From Roseiarcus sp963751165 (GTDB lineage: Bacteria > Pseudomonadota > Alphaproteobacteria > Rhizobiales > Beijerinckiaceae), in the NCBI GenBank assembly GCA_963751165.1, contig CAVVTP010000010.1, forward strand, positions 124,001 to 188,000: a stretch of DNA of 64,000 nucleotides, given 5' to 3'. The notes under the pieces were generated by a model that saw only the letters and a list, made by a program, of their open reading frames with translations, searched no databases and had not been told where the DNA came from. The position numbers and the translations under genes were made by a program. Below, one piece after another: positions 36,437-45,017 of the stretch (the first letter of the stretch is position 1; each line of letters begins with the position of its first letter).

Positions 36437-37048
36437 ATGACCGTCGTCAAGAATGCCCGTAGCGCGGGCGTCGGCGCCGCCGCCCAGGCCCAGATTTTCA
36501 CCGAGGCGCGCACCCACAACGCGTTCCTCGACCGGCCCGTCCCCGATCAGCTTCTGGTCGAGGCCCTCGATCTCGCCAAGATGGGGCCGACAGCGGCAAA
36601 CCAGCAGCCGCTGCGCGTTCTCTTCCTCCGTTCGTGGAAGGCCAAGGAGCGGTTGCGTCCGGCCATGTCGCCGGGCAACCTCGAGAAGACCATGGCCGCG
36701 CCCGTTGTCGCCGTGACGGGCTACGACCTCAAGTTCTACGAGCATTTGCCATTCCTTTTCCCGCATGCCGATGCAAAGAGCTGGTTCTCCGGGAACCCGG
36801 AGTTCGCCGCCCGCAGCGCCGCCCAGAGCGGCACGCTTCAGGTCGGCTATCTCATCCTCGCGCTGCGTGCCGTCGGTCTCGATGCTGGTCCGATGGGCGG
36901 CTTCGACGCGGGCAAGGTCGAGGCGGAGTTCTTTCCGGAAGGGACGGTCAAGGCCAACGTCATCATCAATATCGGCTACGGCGACAATTCCAAGCTCTTC
37001 CCCCGCAGCCCGCGCTTCAGCTTCGACCAGATGGCCAAAGTCATCTAA
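36437..37048 (+). CDS. Nitroreductase-family protein, RutE/malonic semialdehyde reductase-like
   Basis: 203 residues, FMN-dependent nitroreductase fold. RTHNAFLDRPVPDQLLVEAL, AKMGPTAANQQPLRVLFL and LRAVGLDAGPMGGFD match the RutE/HadB group, which reduces malonic semialdehyde to 3-hydroxypropionate. The start follows AGGAGA. It is first in a likely LysR-controlled group. The exact substrate here is not certain. Confidence 0.87.
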   Translation: MTVVKNARSAGVGAAAQAQIFTEARTHNAFLDRPVPDQLLVEALDLAKMGPTAANQQPLRVLFLRSWKAKERLRPAMSPGNLEKTMAAPVVAVTGYDLKFYEHLPFLFPHADAKSWFSGNPEFAARSAAQSGTLQVGYLILALRAVGLDAGPMGGFDAGKVEAEFFPEGTVKANVIINIGYGDNSKLFPRSPRFSFDQMAKVI

Positions 37049-37073
37049 TTCCAGCAACGCCAGGAGCATTGAC

Positions 37074-37493
37074 ATGAGTTCGACGACATTGTCCCAGCGC
37101 GGTTCGGCGCTGACCGTCATCCCCAAAACGCTGGCGCCGGCGCTGCAGTCGGTGCTGCGCATCGTCGCCGGCCTTGCGTTTCTCGAGCACGGCACAGGTA
37201 AACTGCTCGGCTTCCCGCACGGTCTGCCATTTATCGATAAGATGCCGACGGGCCTTCTGTATTTCACCGGGACGATCGAACTCGTCGGCGGCGTCCTGAT
37301 CGTGCTCGGCCTGTTCACTCGCCCGGTTGCCTTTGTCCTGTCGGGCTTCATGGCCGTCGCCTATTTCATGGCCCATTTCCCGATGAGCTTCTTCCCGGCG
37401 ATCAACTTCGGCGAGCCGGCGCTGCTGTACTGTTTCATCTTCCTCTATCTCGCCGCGGCCGGCCCGGGCCCCTGGGCGATCGACAGGGACTGA
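37074..37493 (+). CDS. DoxX family membrane protein
   Basis: 139 residues with four membrane helices: LRIVAGLAFLEHGTGKLLGF, a second helix around IELVGGVLIVLGLFTRPVAF, then FMAVAYFMAHFP and LLYCFIFLYLAAAGPGPWAIDRD (end). It starts 25 bases after the rutE-like gene with CAGGAG upstream, so they share a transcript. DoxX proteins are tied to redox stress and detoxification, without a settled activity. A copy of its last 55 bases is found at 45018-45072. Confidence 0.9.
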   Translation: MSSTTLSQRGSALTVIPKTLAPALQSVLRIVAGLAFLEHGTGKLLGFPHGLPFIDKMPTGLLYFTGTIELVGGVLIVLGLFTRPVAFVLSGFMAVAYFMAHFPMSFFPAINFGEPALLYCFIFLYLAAAGPGPWAIDRD

Positions 37494-37793
37494 TCGTATG
37501 CGAGGATCCCGAGCCTCGCGAGGGTACGAAGCAGTTCAGGGGTCGTAAGGCTGCCGCGCCAGCGTCATTGCGAGATCAGCATCGACCTCTGGCCGACTTC
37601 ATAGAATGAAACGAAGGCATTCCGGCGCGTCGACGTCTCGGTGCTTGTTCGTATCCTTTGTGGACTAACTTCGTGTCCTTTGGGGTGAAATTTATCCCAC
37701 TAGGGACACGTAGAATCATGACGAAGGGCCGGAAGAAACAGAAGATCGACGCGCGCAACGACGGTCGAGCAACGGAAACTTGAGGAGGCCCAA
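37494..37793. other. Intergenic, nothing recognised
   Basis: 300 bases between doxX and wrbA. Two similar phrases, ATCCTTTGTGGACTAACTT and TGTCCTTTGGGGTGAAA, sit near 37660, but no gene, terminator or known operator is clear. Confidence 0.4.
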
Positions 37794-38393
37794 ATGACCA
37801 AGGTGCTTGTCCTGTACTATTCGAGCTACGGCCATATCGAGACGATGGCTTACGCTCTGGCCGAAGGCGCCCGCGCGGTCGGGGCGACGGTCGACGTCAA
37901 ACGCGTGCCGGAGACGGTCCCCGAAGCGACCGCGAAAGCGGCGCATTTCAAGCTCGACCAGCCCGCGCCGATCGCCACGCCCGGCGAGCTCGGGAGCTAC
38001 GACGCGATCGTGGTCGGCGCGCCGACGCGTTTCGGCCGCATGCCTTCCGCCATGGGCAGCTTCTGGGAACAGGCCGGCGCCCTATGGATGAGCGGCGCGC
38101 TGCACGGCAAGGTCGGCGGGGCCTTCACCTCGAGCGCCACCCAACACGGCGGAAATGAAACGACGCTCTTCTCCATCATCGCCAACCTCATGCATTTCGG
38201 CTTGGTCATCGTCGGACTGCCCTATAGCCACGTCGGCCAGATGACCCTCGACGAGATTGCCGGCGGCGCCCCCTATGGCGCGACGACGATCGCTGGCGGG
38301 CAGGGCCAGCGCCAGCCGACGAGGATTGAACTGGACGGCGCCCGCCATCAGGGCGAACTCATCGCCAAAACCGCCGCCAAACTCGCCGGATGA
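37794..38393 (+). CDS. wrbA: NAD(P)H:quinone oxidoreductase, WrbA type
   Basis: 199 residues, flavodoxin-like. The FMN phosphate loop is YYSSYGHIETMA, followed by GAPTRFGRMPSAMGSFWEQ and FTSSATQHGGNETTLFS. WrbA reduces quinones by two electrons and avoids semiquinone radicals. GAGGAGG lies eight bases upstream of the start. Together with the LysR regulator and the dioxygenase it fits a response to quinols or hydroxyquinones. Confidence 0.95.
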   Translation: MTKVLVLYYSSYGHIETMAYALAEGARAVGATVDVKRVPETVPEATAKAAHFKLDQPAPIATPGELGSYDAIVVGAPTRFGRMPSAMGSFWEQAGALWMSGALHGKVGGAFTSSATQHGGNETTLFSIIANLMHFGLVIVGLPYSHVGQMTLDEIAGGAPYGATTIAGGQGQRQPTRIELDGARHQGELIAKTAAKLAG

Positions 38394-38508
38394 AGGTGGC
38401 TTCGAAGGGAAGGGCCCAGTGGAGGACCGACTTTGGATCGTCCGGTCGCTTTGCTCCTCGCGGCGACGGACGGAATCGACGCGGGTTTCGGCAGAAGCCG
38501 TTTCGCAC

Positions 38509-39400
38509 TCACTTGATCGGCGGCTTGGGAAGTATCGTCGGGCCGCGCTCTAGAACGTAGGTGTAATCCAGCGAGCGCCATGGCCCCGCGACATCGACCG
38601 CGGTCGGATGCGGCTCTTCGTGCTTGACGAAGTCGGCGAGCGTCGCGCGTGTCACGCCGAACTGCACGTCATCTTCTATATGCGGATCGACGGAACTGTA
38701 GACCTGCGAGATCAGCACTTTGAACCCCTCCTTGACGATGAGGGCGTGCAGGTGGGCGGGCCGGAACGGATGGCGATTCTGCGCCTGCAACAGGCGGCCG
38801 ACCACGCCGTCGGTCGGGATCGGATAGCCGACCATCATCACTGAGCGGAATGAGAAGAGCCCCTCCGCGTCGGTCGTCAGTTTGCCGCGCAGGTTCATGT
38901 CGGCCTGGGTTCGGTCCTGGCTCTCGTACAAGCCGACCGGTGATGCGTGCCAGACGTCGACCTCGGCGCCCTCGATCGGACGCCCCTCGCAATCCACGAC
39001 CGCGGCGTTGACGAAGAGCGGCTCGCCCGGCGTCTCCGAGCGCACGATCGAGTCGCCGTTCTCCACCCGCGGCGAATGCATGCGCCAGAAGGGACCCAGC
39101 AGATTTTGCGGCGTCTCCATCCGGCCGCTGTCACCGTTGTTCAGGAGGCAGACGAGCGACGACACGCCAAGCGAACCGGCCATCAGTACGAATTCCTGAT
39201 GTGAACTCGGTGGTCAGGCGGCCCATTTCTGCCAGGATCGCCGTCGCGGCCCGGAATTCCGCTTCGGTGAGGCGCGTCTCGATGATGAAGCCATGGAGAT
39301 GACGTACGAGCGACGTCATGATTTCGCGCAGTCTGGGATCGGTCGTCCGTTCCATCACCTTGAGCACGGCCGGCGTTACGTCCTCATATGAGCGAATCAT
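38509..39400 (-). pseudogene. Intradiol ring-cleavage dioxygenase (catechol/hydroxyquinol type), frameshifted at a GANTC site
   Basis: The N-terminal helical domain reads MIRSYEDVTPAVLKVMERTT and RLREIMTSLVRHLHGFIIET; the catalytic part starts LMAGSLGVSSLVCLLNN and carries LLGPFWRMHSP, DVWHASPVGLYES (Tyr ligand) and HPFRPAHLHALI (His ligands). The halves join if GAGTTC (complement of 39203-39208) is read as GAGTC, giving TESHQEFVLMAGSLG. The enzyme cleaves catechol or hydroxyquinol between the hydroxyls using Fe(III). Its 5' flank was replaced by an IS630 fragment 42 bases upstream of the start, so its promoter may be lost even if the frame is intact. Confidence 0.88.
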
Positions 39401-39442
39401 CGTTGCCCTTCCTCAATGGGATTCTGACGCGCGCCATTGCCT

Positions 39443-40421
39443 CGGAGGGATTGCCGGGGCGCTTCAGGTCAGCGGTTCGACGATCTATCGGACCAAGCGC
39501 CGCTTCGTCGCAGACAACCTCGAGGGGGCCCTCAGCGACGAGCCGCGTCCGGGAGCCGAACGCAAGCTCTCGACCAAGGAGACGGCCCTTCTGGCGGCGA
39601 CTGCCTGCTCGGCGCCGCCTCCGGGACGCGCCCGCTGGACGCTCGAACTCCTGGCCGATGAGATGGTCAAACTCACCGATCATGACGAACTGTCGCGCGA
39701 GACAGTGCGCCGGAGGCTGGCGGAAAACCATCTCAAACCCTGGCGTCGGACCATGTGGTGCATTCCCAAGGTCGACGGCGAGTATGTCGCGCGCATGGAG
39801 GACGTGCTGGACCTCTATGCGCAGCCGCCCGATCCGTTGCGGCCGGTGATTTGCTTCGACGAAAGCCCGACCCAACTCATCGGCGAGGTCAGACAACCGA
39901 TCCCCGCCGAGCCCGGCCAGCTTGAACGCTACGATTGCGAGTACCGCCGCAACGGAACCGTCAACCTCTTCATCTTCCTCGACGCCAACAGGTCCTGGCG
40001 CAAGGTCAAGGTCACGGATCGCCGGACCAACAAGGATTTCGCCGAGTGCATGCGGGATCTGGTCGATCTCCATTACCCGACCGCTTCCGCCATCCGCCTG
40101 GTGATGGACAATCTTTCGACTTATTCCACCGGCGCGCTCTACGACGCTTTTCCGGCGCACGAGGCGCGCCGCATCCTCAAGCGGATCGAGTTCCACTACA
40201 CGCCAAGACACGCCAGTTGGCTGAACAAGGTCGAAATCGAAATCGGCGTCCTGCGCGGCCAATGCCTGGACCGCCGCATCGAGGACAAAGCCTTCCTCAT
40301 CTCGGAAATCGCCGCCTGGGAAAAAAGCCGAAACGACAGTGGCGCAACAATCGAATGGACCTTCACAACCGAAAAAGCTCGCCAAAAACTCAAAAAAGCC
40401 TATCCAGTCAAAGAGTTATGA
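39443..40421 (+). pseudogene. IS630 transposase, 5'-truncated
   Basis: Reads EGLPG/IAGALQVSGSTIYRTKRRF onward as in the full copy, with all three catalytic residues (CFDE, VMDN, NKVEIE), but lacks the first ~46 residues. The frame runs upstream into sequence antisense to the dioxygenase, so a chimeric protein is formally possible. One substitution differs from copy 2: STYST here, STDST there. Confidence 0.85.
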
Positions 40422-40435
40422 TCACTGTGCAACGG
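39443..40435 (+). mobile_element. IS630 element, copy 1, left end missing
   Basis: Nearly identical to 40924-41916 over 993 bases, with about three changes. The right inverted repeat (40420-40435) is present and followed by TA. The left part, including the left repeat, the HTH gene and the first ~137 coding bases, is absent. Eight bases (TACGAGTA) separate it from copy 2. Confidence 0.9.
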
Positions 40436-40475
40436 TACGAGTACCTCTGCACAGTGATCCTGACGGTTTGCTGAG

Positions 40476-40775
40476 TTAGCGCAAGACTGGGAGGATTTCG
40501 GCAGGGAGCGCGAGCCTGATGCTTCGGGGGATTCCCGGCTGTCGGGTGATGAGGCCTCGCTTTTCGAGAGTGACGACCATTTGGTGAACGGATGGCGGGG
40601 TGACGTTGAAATGTCGATGCATGTCGGCTTCGGCGGGCGGCTGTTTGAAGATGCAGGTGTAGGCGTGAATGAACGCCAAGTACTGGCCCTGAAGGGCGGT
40701 GAAGGTCGGACTGACGGCGGCCGGGTTTTGGCCAAGCTTCGGATTTATTAGGGATTTACCTGCGCCCCGAGCCAC
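40476..40775 (-). CDS. Small winged-helix DNA-binding protein (LexA-N/MarR-like) inside IS630 copy 2
   Basis: 99 residues: FTALQGQYLAFIHAYTCIF, then PPAEADMHRHFNVTPPSVHQ and MVVTLEKRGLITRQPGIPRS, a winged helix of the LexA N-terminal type. It ends LPVLR 17 bases inside the left inverted repeat side. The start is GTG at 40775 or a later codon, 12 bases from the divergent transposase start, so it could regulate transposition from the shared promoter. Confidence 0.75.
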   Translation of the reverse strand: MARGAGKSLINPKLGQNPAAVSPTFTALQGQYLAFIHAYTCIFKQPPAEADMHRHFNVTPPSVHQMVVTLEKRGLITRQPGIPRSIRLALPAEILPVLR

Positions 40776-40786
40776 GGAGGCGCAAG

Positions 40787-41902
40787 GTGAACATAAAATA
40801 TCGGGTCGACCTCAGCCAGGAGGAGCGTGAACAACTGGAGGGAATGCTCAAGGGCGGCAAGCTGGCGGCGCGCAAGCTCGTGCGGGCGCAGATTCTCCTG
40901 GCCGCCGACAAGGGGATTTCGGACGGAGGGATTGCCGGGGCGCTTCAGGTCAGCGGTTCGACGATCTATCGGACCAAGCGCCGCTTCGTCGCAGACAACC
41001 TCGAGGGGGCCCTCAGCGACGAGCCGCGTCCGGGAGCCGAACGCAAGCTCTCGACCAAGGAGACGGCCCTTCTGGCGGCGACTGCCTGCTCGGCGCCGCC
41101 TCCGGGACGCGCCCGCTGGACGCTCGAACTCCTGGCCGATGAGATGGTCAAACTCACCGATCATGACGAACTGTCGCGCGAGACAGTGCGCCGGAGGCTG
41201 GCGGAAAACCATCTCAAACCCTGGCGTCGGACCATGTGGTGCATTCCCAAGGTCGACGGCGAGTATGTCGCGCGCATGGAGGACGTGCTGGACCTCTATG
41301 CGCAGCCGCCCGATCCGTTGCGGCCGGTGATTTGCTTCGACGAAAGCCCGACCCAACTCATCGGCGAGGTCAGACAACCGATCCCCGCCGAGCCCGGCCA
41401 GCTTGAACGCTACGATTGCGAGTACCGCCGCAACGGAACCGTCAACCTCTTCATCTTCCTCGACGCCAACAGGTCCTGGCGCAAGGTCAAGGTCACGGAT
41501 CGCCGGACCAACAAGGATTTCGCCGAGTGCATGCGGGATCTGGTCGATCTCCATTACCCGACCGCTTCCGCCATCCGCCTGGTGATGGACAATCTTTCGA
41601 CTGATTCCACCGGCGCGCTCTACGACGCTTTTCCGGCGCACGAGGCGCGCCGCATCCTCAAGCGGATCGAGTTCCACTACACGCCAAGACACGCCAGTTG
41701 GCTGAACAAGGTCGAAATCGAAATCGGCGTCCTGCGCGGCCAATGCCTGGACCGCCGCATCGAGGACAAAGCCTTCCTCATCTCGGAAATCGCCGCCTGG
41801 GAAAAAAGCCGAAACGACAGTGGCGCAACAATCGAATGGACCTTCACAACCGAAAAAGCTCGCCAAAAACTCAAAAAAGCCTATCCAGTCAAAAAGTCAT
41901 GA
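40787..41902 (+). CDS. IS630 family transposase
   Basis: 371 residues. An N-terminal helix-turn-helix (GISDGGIAGALQVSGSTIYR, about 40-60) is followed by the DDE domain: VICFDESPTQL (Asp), IRLVMDNLST (Asp) and HASWLNKVEIEIGVL (Glu). The frame is intact. The stop lies at 41900-41902, at the edge of the right inverted repeat. Confidence 0.93.
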   Translation: MNIKYRVDLSQEEREQLEGMLKGGKLAARKLVRAQILLAADKGISDGGIAGALQVSGSTIYRTKRRFVADNLEGALSDEPRPGAERKLSTKETALLAATACSAPPPGRARWTLELLADEMVKLTDHDELSRETVRRRLAENHLKPWRRTMWCIPKVDGEYVARMEDVLDLYAQPPDPLRPVICFDESPTQLIGEVRQPIPAEPGQLERYDCEYRRNGTVNLFIFLDANRSWRKVKVTDRRTNKDFAECMRDLVDLHYPTASAIRLVMDNLSTDSTGALYDAFPAHEARRILKRIEFHYTPRHASWLNKVEIEIGVLRGQCLDRRIEDKAFLISEIAAWEKSRNDSGATIEWTFTTEKARQKLKKAYPVKKS

Positions 41903-41918
41903 TCACTGTGCAACGGTA

Positions 41919-42046
41919 CTAGTTCGTGGCACGACCTTGGCGAACCGGCGCAGGGCCAGCGAGTAGTCGTCCTGTCGCTTTTTGCTTCTCGCGGCCATGG
42001 AAGAAATCGTCGATGACCAGGGGCAGAGCTCCGAGTAAGAGCGGCA
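41919..42046. other. Right flank of IS630, no gene seen
   Basis: On the minus strand RQDDYSLALRRFAKVVPRT can be read near 41990-41930 and looks like a protein fragment cut by the insertion, but it is too short to name. Confidence 0.3.
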
Positions 42047-42472
42047 GTGGATCGATCGTCTGCGAGCGACGCGCTGTCGTGCCCACTGCGTTGCGCGCCA
42101 AAAGCGAGCGGCGAAAACAGCGCGGTCAGACCGAGAGCGGCCGGGATTTTCCGTTTCGTCTCTTCGGTGCTGGCGCTGTCGCAGGCGTGGCATATGGGGA
42201 CAGTAACGGCGGGTTTTGTCGCGAGTTGGCTCGCCGATGGCGCGTTCAATTACGGCCATGACGGAGAGCGCGTCCAGGCCGGAGCGGTCGACGCGGCACA
42301 AGCCACAGCGCCACGGGCGGATTTCTCCCGTGCGGATTTTATCGATGGTCTCGAAGGCTCGAGCGCGTCGACCGCAATGCCGGTCCCCGTCGAGCCCCCG
42401 GCGCCATTTCGTTTCCTTACGCCGCTCGCAGAATCCTCCGCAAAAAAGCCCGTCGTCTTCACTCCGCAATAA
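42047..42472 (+). CDS. Uncertain hypothetical protein
   Basis: 141 residues. The second half has plausible coding composition: a hydrophobic stretch around HMGTVTAGFVASWLADG, then acidic and Pro/Ala-rich sequence to a stop at 42470. No family is recognised, and overlapping frames on the other strand exist. Confidence 0.3.
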   Translation: MDRSSASDALSCPLRCAPKASGENSAVRPRAAGIFRFVSSVLALSQAWHMGTVTAGFVASWLADGAFNYGHDGERVQAGAVDAAQATAPRADFSRADFIDGLEGSSASTAMPVPVEPPAPFRFLTPLAESSAKKPVVFTPQ

Positions 42473-42628
42473 GACGCCGCCAAAAGGCGGATCTCCGTTC
42501 GTTCTGATAACGAAAGACTACGCGATCGAAATCGCAGTGTGATGCGGGTCGCGCTCGAAGCCGGCCGAGCCGACGGCGAGAGCGACAGTAAACGCAAGAT
42601 CGCTCAGGGCTCAATCTCGGCCACAACA

Positions 42629-42901
42629 TCAGCCGCCGCTTATCGCAGTCAAAATGAAAACGTCAGCGCCCGGTTCGAGCCGGGTGTCGAGACGCGCGCG
42701 TTCGCCTTCGACAAACACGTTGATGTGGCGCCGAATCGCCGGCGTCGAATCGCAAAGACGGTCCCGCATGCCCGGCCAGCGCGCCTCAAGTCCATTCATC
42801 ACATCCTCCACCGTCTCCGCCTCGATCTTCACGACGCGCTCGGAGTCGGGAAAGAGCGCCTTCAGCAAGGGCGGCAGCCGGACGACGGCGGGTGCGCGCA
42901 T
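42629..42901 (-). CDS. MoaD/ThiS family small sulfur-carrier-like protein
   Basis: 90 residues with a beta-grasp ubiquitin-like fold: VVRLPPLLKALFPDSERVVK, the helix VEDVMNGLEARWPGM, HINVFVEGERARLD and the end DVFILTAISGG. The terminal Gly-Gly is the site of adenylation and thiocarboxylate formation in MoaD and ThiS. Its ATG overlaps the stop of the BNR-repeat gene by one base, so the two are co-translated. No moaE, thiG or E1-like gene is near. Confidence 0.9.
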   Translation of the reverse strand: MRAPAVVRLPPLLKALFPDSERVVKIEAETVEDVMNGLEARWPGMRDRLCDSTPAIRRHINVFVEGERARLDTRLEPGADVFILTAISGG

Positions 42902-43974
42902 CAGGCCGCCGTCATCGTCTCGACCGACGAAATCGCTGGCAGGTCGCGCGCGATGCACTCCCAGGTCTCGCCCTCGTCGCGGCTTGCGTAGACGGAGCCG
43001 TTGCTCGTGCCGAAATAGACGCCGGCGGGATCGAGCGCATCGGTTGCCAGGGCCTGACGCATCACACCGAAATATGCGCCGGACTGAGGCAGTCCCGCAC
43101 GACCGTCAGCCCAATGCGCGCCGCCATCGCGCGAGCGCCAGACGGCCACGCGTGCGTCTGGCGGATAGCGGCCCTTGGTGTCACCGTTAAGCGGCAGGAA
43201 GAACAGCGTATCGGCGTCACGGGGATGGGCGGCAACAGGAAAGCCAAAGCTCGACGGGAGGCCGTTCTCGATGCTGCGCCAGGACGCGCCGCCGTCGTCG
43301 CTGCGGTACATGCCGCAATGGTTTTGCTGGTAGAGGCGGTCGGAACAGCCCGGCGCGAGCGTCAGGTTATGCACGCACTGGCCGAACTCGGGATAACGCT
43401 CTCCCTCGGGCAGAAAATCGCAGCGCGTGCCCGAATTGCGCGGACTCCAGGTTTCGCCGCTGTCCTCCGTGTAAAACACGCCGACCGAAGAGATGCCGAC
43501 CCAGAGGCGACGTAGGTCGGCGGGATCGGAAACGATGGAGTGCAGCACAAGGCCGATCCCGCCCGGTTGCCATTGAGGGCGCGAGGGGTGTCGGCGCAGA
43601 CCCTCCACCTCGCGAAAACTCTCGCCGCCATCGCCGCTGACAAAAAGCCCCGCCGGCTCGACTCCGACGTACAACCGCCCGTGCGCGGCATGAGCCACCC
43701 AGGCGCATTGAACCGGCGTCTCGCCTTGGGGGTAAGCCAACCCCTGGCTCGAATGGGTCCATGTTGTGCCACCGTCATTCGACTTCCACACAGCCGGCCC
43801 GAACCACGCGTTGCCGCCGGTCGCGTAAATGGTCCCGTCTGCGAGGTCGGCGGCGACGTGGGTCAGCGGCCAGTGCTCGCACAAAGGCCCACGCACGCGC
43901 CAATTGCGGCGCTCGCTGTCGCTTTCGAGAACGAACGCGCCCTTCTTGGACCCGATCAGCACCCGGACATTCAT
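42901..43974 (-). CDS. BNR/Asp-box repeat beta-propeller (sialidase-like) protein
   Basis: 357 residues from ATG 43974 (MNVRVLIGSKKGAFVLESDS). Several Asp-box turns are present: SNDGGTTWTH, SGDGGESFRE, TEDSGETWSP, SDDGGASWRS, SRDGGAHWAD and SRDEGETWEC, which define a six-bladed propeller. No signal peptide is apparent, so it is likely cytoplasmic. True sialidase residues are not seen. It is coupled to the MoaD/ThiS-like gene, so a joint role is likely, but its nature is unknown. Confidence 0.88.
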   Translation of the reverse strand: MNVRVLIGSKKGAFVLESDSERRNWRVRGPLCEHWPLTHVAADLADGTIYATGGNAWFGPAVWKSNDGGTTWTHSSQGLAYPQGETPVQCAWVAHAAHGRLYVGVEPAGLFVSGDGGESFREVEGLRRHPSRPQWQPGGIGLVLHSIVSDPADLRRLWVGISSVGVFYTEDSGETWSPRNSGTRCDFLPEGERYPEFGQCVHNLTLAPGCSDRLYQQNHCGMYRSDDGGASWRSIENGLPSSFGFPVAAHPRDADTLFFLPLNGDTKGRYPPDARVAVWRSRDGGAHWADGRAGLPQSGAYFGVMRQALATDALDPAGVYFGTSNGSVYASRDEGETWECIARDLPAISSVETMTAA

Positions 43975-44125
43975 GGGCGGCCTCCCGCTGCTGCGCCCAA
44001 GAAGGCGCCTCGGCAGCCGTGCCGTCAAGATCGTGCGGATCTGAGGAATACAGCGGGCGACAGCCCCTGGGCTGACTCCTTTTCGTCCCGACCTCCTCTG
44101 CGACCGTCGGAGGCGGTGCTCGTCA

Positions 44126-44404
44126 TCACTCTGGATCCGAACGACGGCCGGTTCGTGAACGAAGATGGCGAGGTGGTAGTGTCGCACTGGCCAGGACGAC
44201 GGCGAGTCCGGTGTCGCCGCATAGCTCAGCATCTGGTGCAGCGTTTCCGTCCGGGACGGAGCGAGAACAGTAGCAAAGGGTCGGACATAACCCCTTCGGC
44301 AAGCCGTCAACGAACGGCCCCTCTTGCGCATTCCCGCCTTTACGCCACTCGACGAGATTCTCGCGCAAGGTTCTGATCTTGGCGATGGCCCTCATCTTCT
44401 CCAT
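44126..44404 (-). CDS. Small frame under a LexA box, possibly an imuA relic
   Basis: 92 residues: MEKMRAIAKIRTLRENLVEW, then RKGGNAQEGPFVDGLPKG. The start lies 42 bases from a LexA-type box on the same strand. The beginning loosely recalls ImuA (helix, then a 'GLP' segment), and another frame nearby reads TETLHQMLSYAA, close to the ImuA 'GALHE' region. This is weak, and the rest is not ImuA-like. Treat as a possible damage-inducible gene remnant. Confidence 0.3.
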   Translation of the reverse strand: MEKMRAIAKIRTLRENLVEWRKGGNAQEGPFVDGLPKGLCPTLCYCSRSVPDGNAAPDAELCGDTGLAVVLASATLPPRHLRSRTGRRSDPE

Positions 44405-44446
44405 CGGCAGCGCCCTGTCCGGCGACCGAGGCGATTAACTATGTTG

Positions 44447-44461
44447 GAACATAGAGAGAAC
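44447..44461 (-). promoter_or_regulatory. Putative LexA (SOS) box
   Basis: GAAC ATAGAGA GAAC on the plus strand, i.e. GTTC-N7-GTTC on the minus strand, exactly the alphaproteobacterial LexA motif. It faces the frame starting at 44404. Confidence 0.55.
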
Positions 44462-44662
44462 ATTTTCTTCCCTCGTCGACATGCTCTGTGCTATCAGATG
44501 AGGATCACCGACGAGGCCAAACGAGGACGGCATGGACGAGGAGAAATTCCACAAGACGACGCCGGTCGGCCGGTCCGCATAGCTGATCGATCGGCTCGGC
44601 CAGGCGATGCGGGTCGCGGGCGATACGTTGGCGCGGAGACGTCCGGGCGGTCGCGATGAAAC

Positions 44663-44712
44663 GCGTGGATGGCCGGGACACCCCCAGATCAAAGTCCGGG
44701 GGCGGCCATGAC
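44663..44712 (+). repeat. Extended REP palindrome
   Basis: Same GCGTGGATGGCCGGG start and GGCCATGACG end as the 3-8 kb REPs, but with an 18-base longer centre built on GGACACCCCC and its near complement. Confidence 0.75.
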
Positions 44713-44784
44713 GTTTGGGCCGCTAGTCCGGAAATTTGCCTCCGGTTGCAACGGAGTGACTCTAAGATATTGCGAAAGATTGAT

Positions 44785-44875
44785 TTTCCTGTGAATCTCT
44801 CGGAATTTTCTGAACCATCCGGAATCTTTTGGGAAGCCACGCGGAAGCGCATGGAAACTGTTTGAAGCTTATTGC
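44785..44875. repeat. Dispersed repeat R2, copy 2
   Basis: GGAA-rich blocks, ending AACTGTTTGAAGCTT, resembling 14735-14825. No gene. Confidence 0.5.
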
Positions 44876-45017
44876 CGCAACTCCCAAGCCTCCCGCCGCC
44901 CTCGCCCTGAGGAGAACGCGATCCGCGGACGAGATCCTGGGAGGTCGTCTCCAAAAGCCTGCCCTGAGCCATGCGAAGGGGGCGCTCCGGGGAGGCGCGA
45001 AGAGAGGTGGGCCGCGC

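Larger units (their letters stand above)
40444..41916 (+). mobile_element. IS630 element, copy 2, complete, with HTH passenger gene
   Basis: 1473 bp bounded by 16-base inverted repeats (CCTCTGCACAGTGATC and the complement of GATCACTGTGCAACGG, two mismatches) and flanked by TA on both sides (40442-40443 and 41917-41918), the usual IS630 target. It contains the transposase and a divergent small winged-helix gene. Near identity with copy 1 shows recent duplication. Confidence 0.88.
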
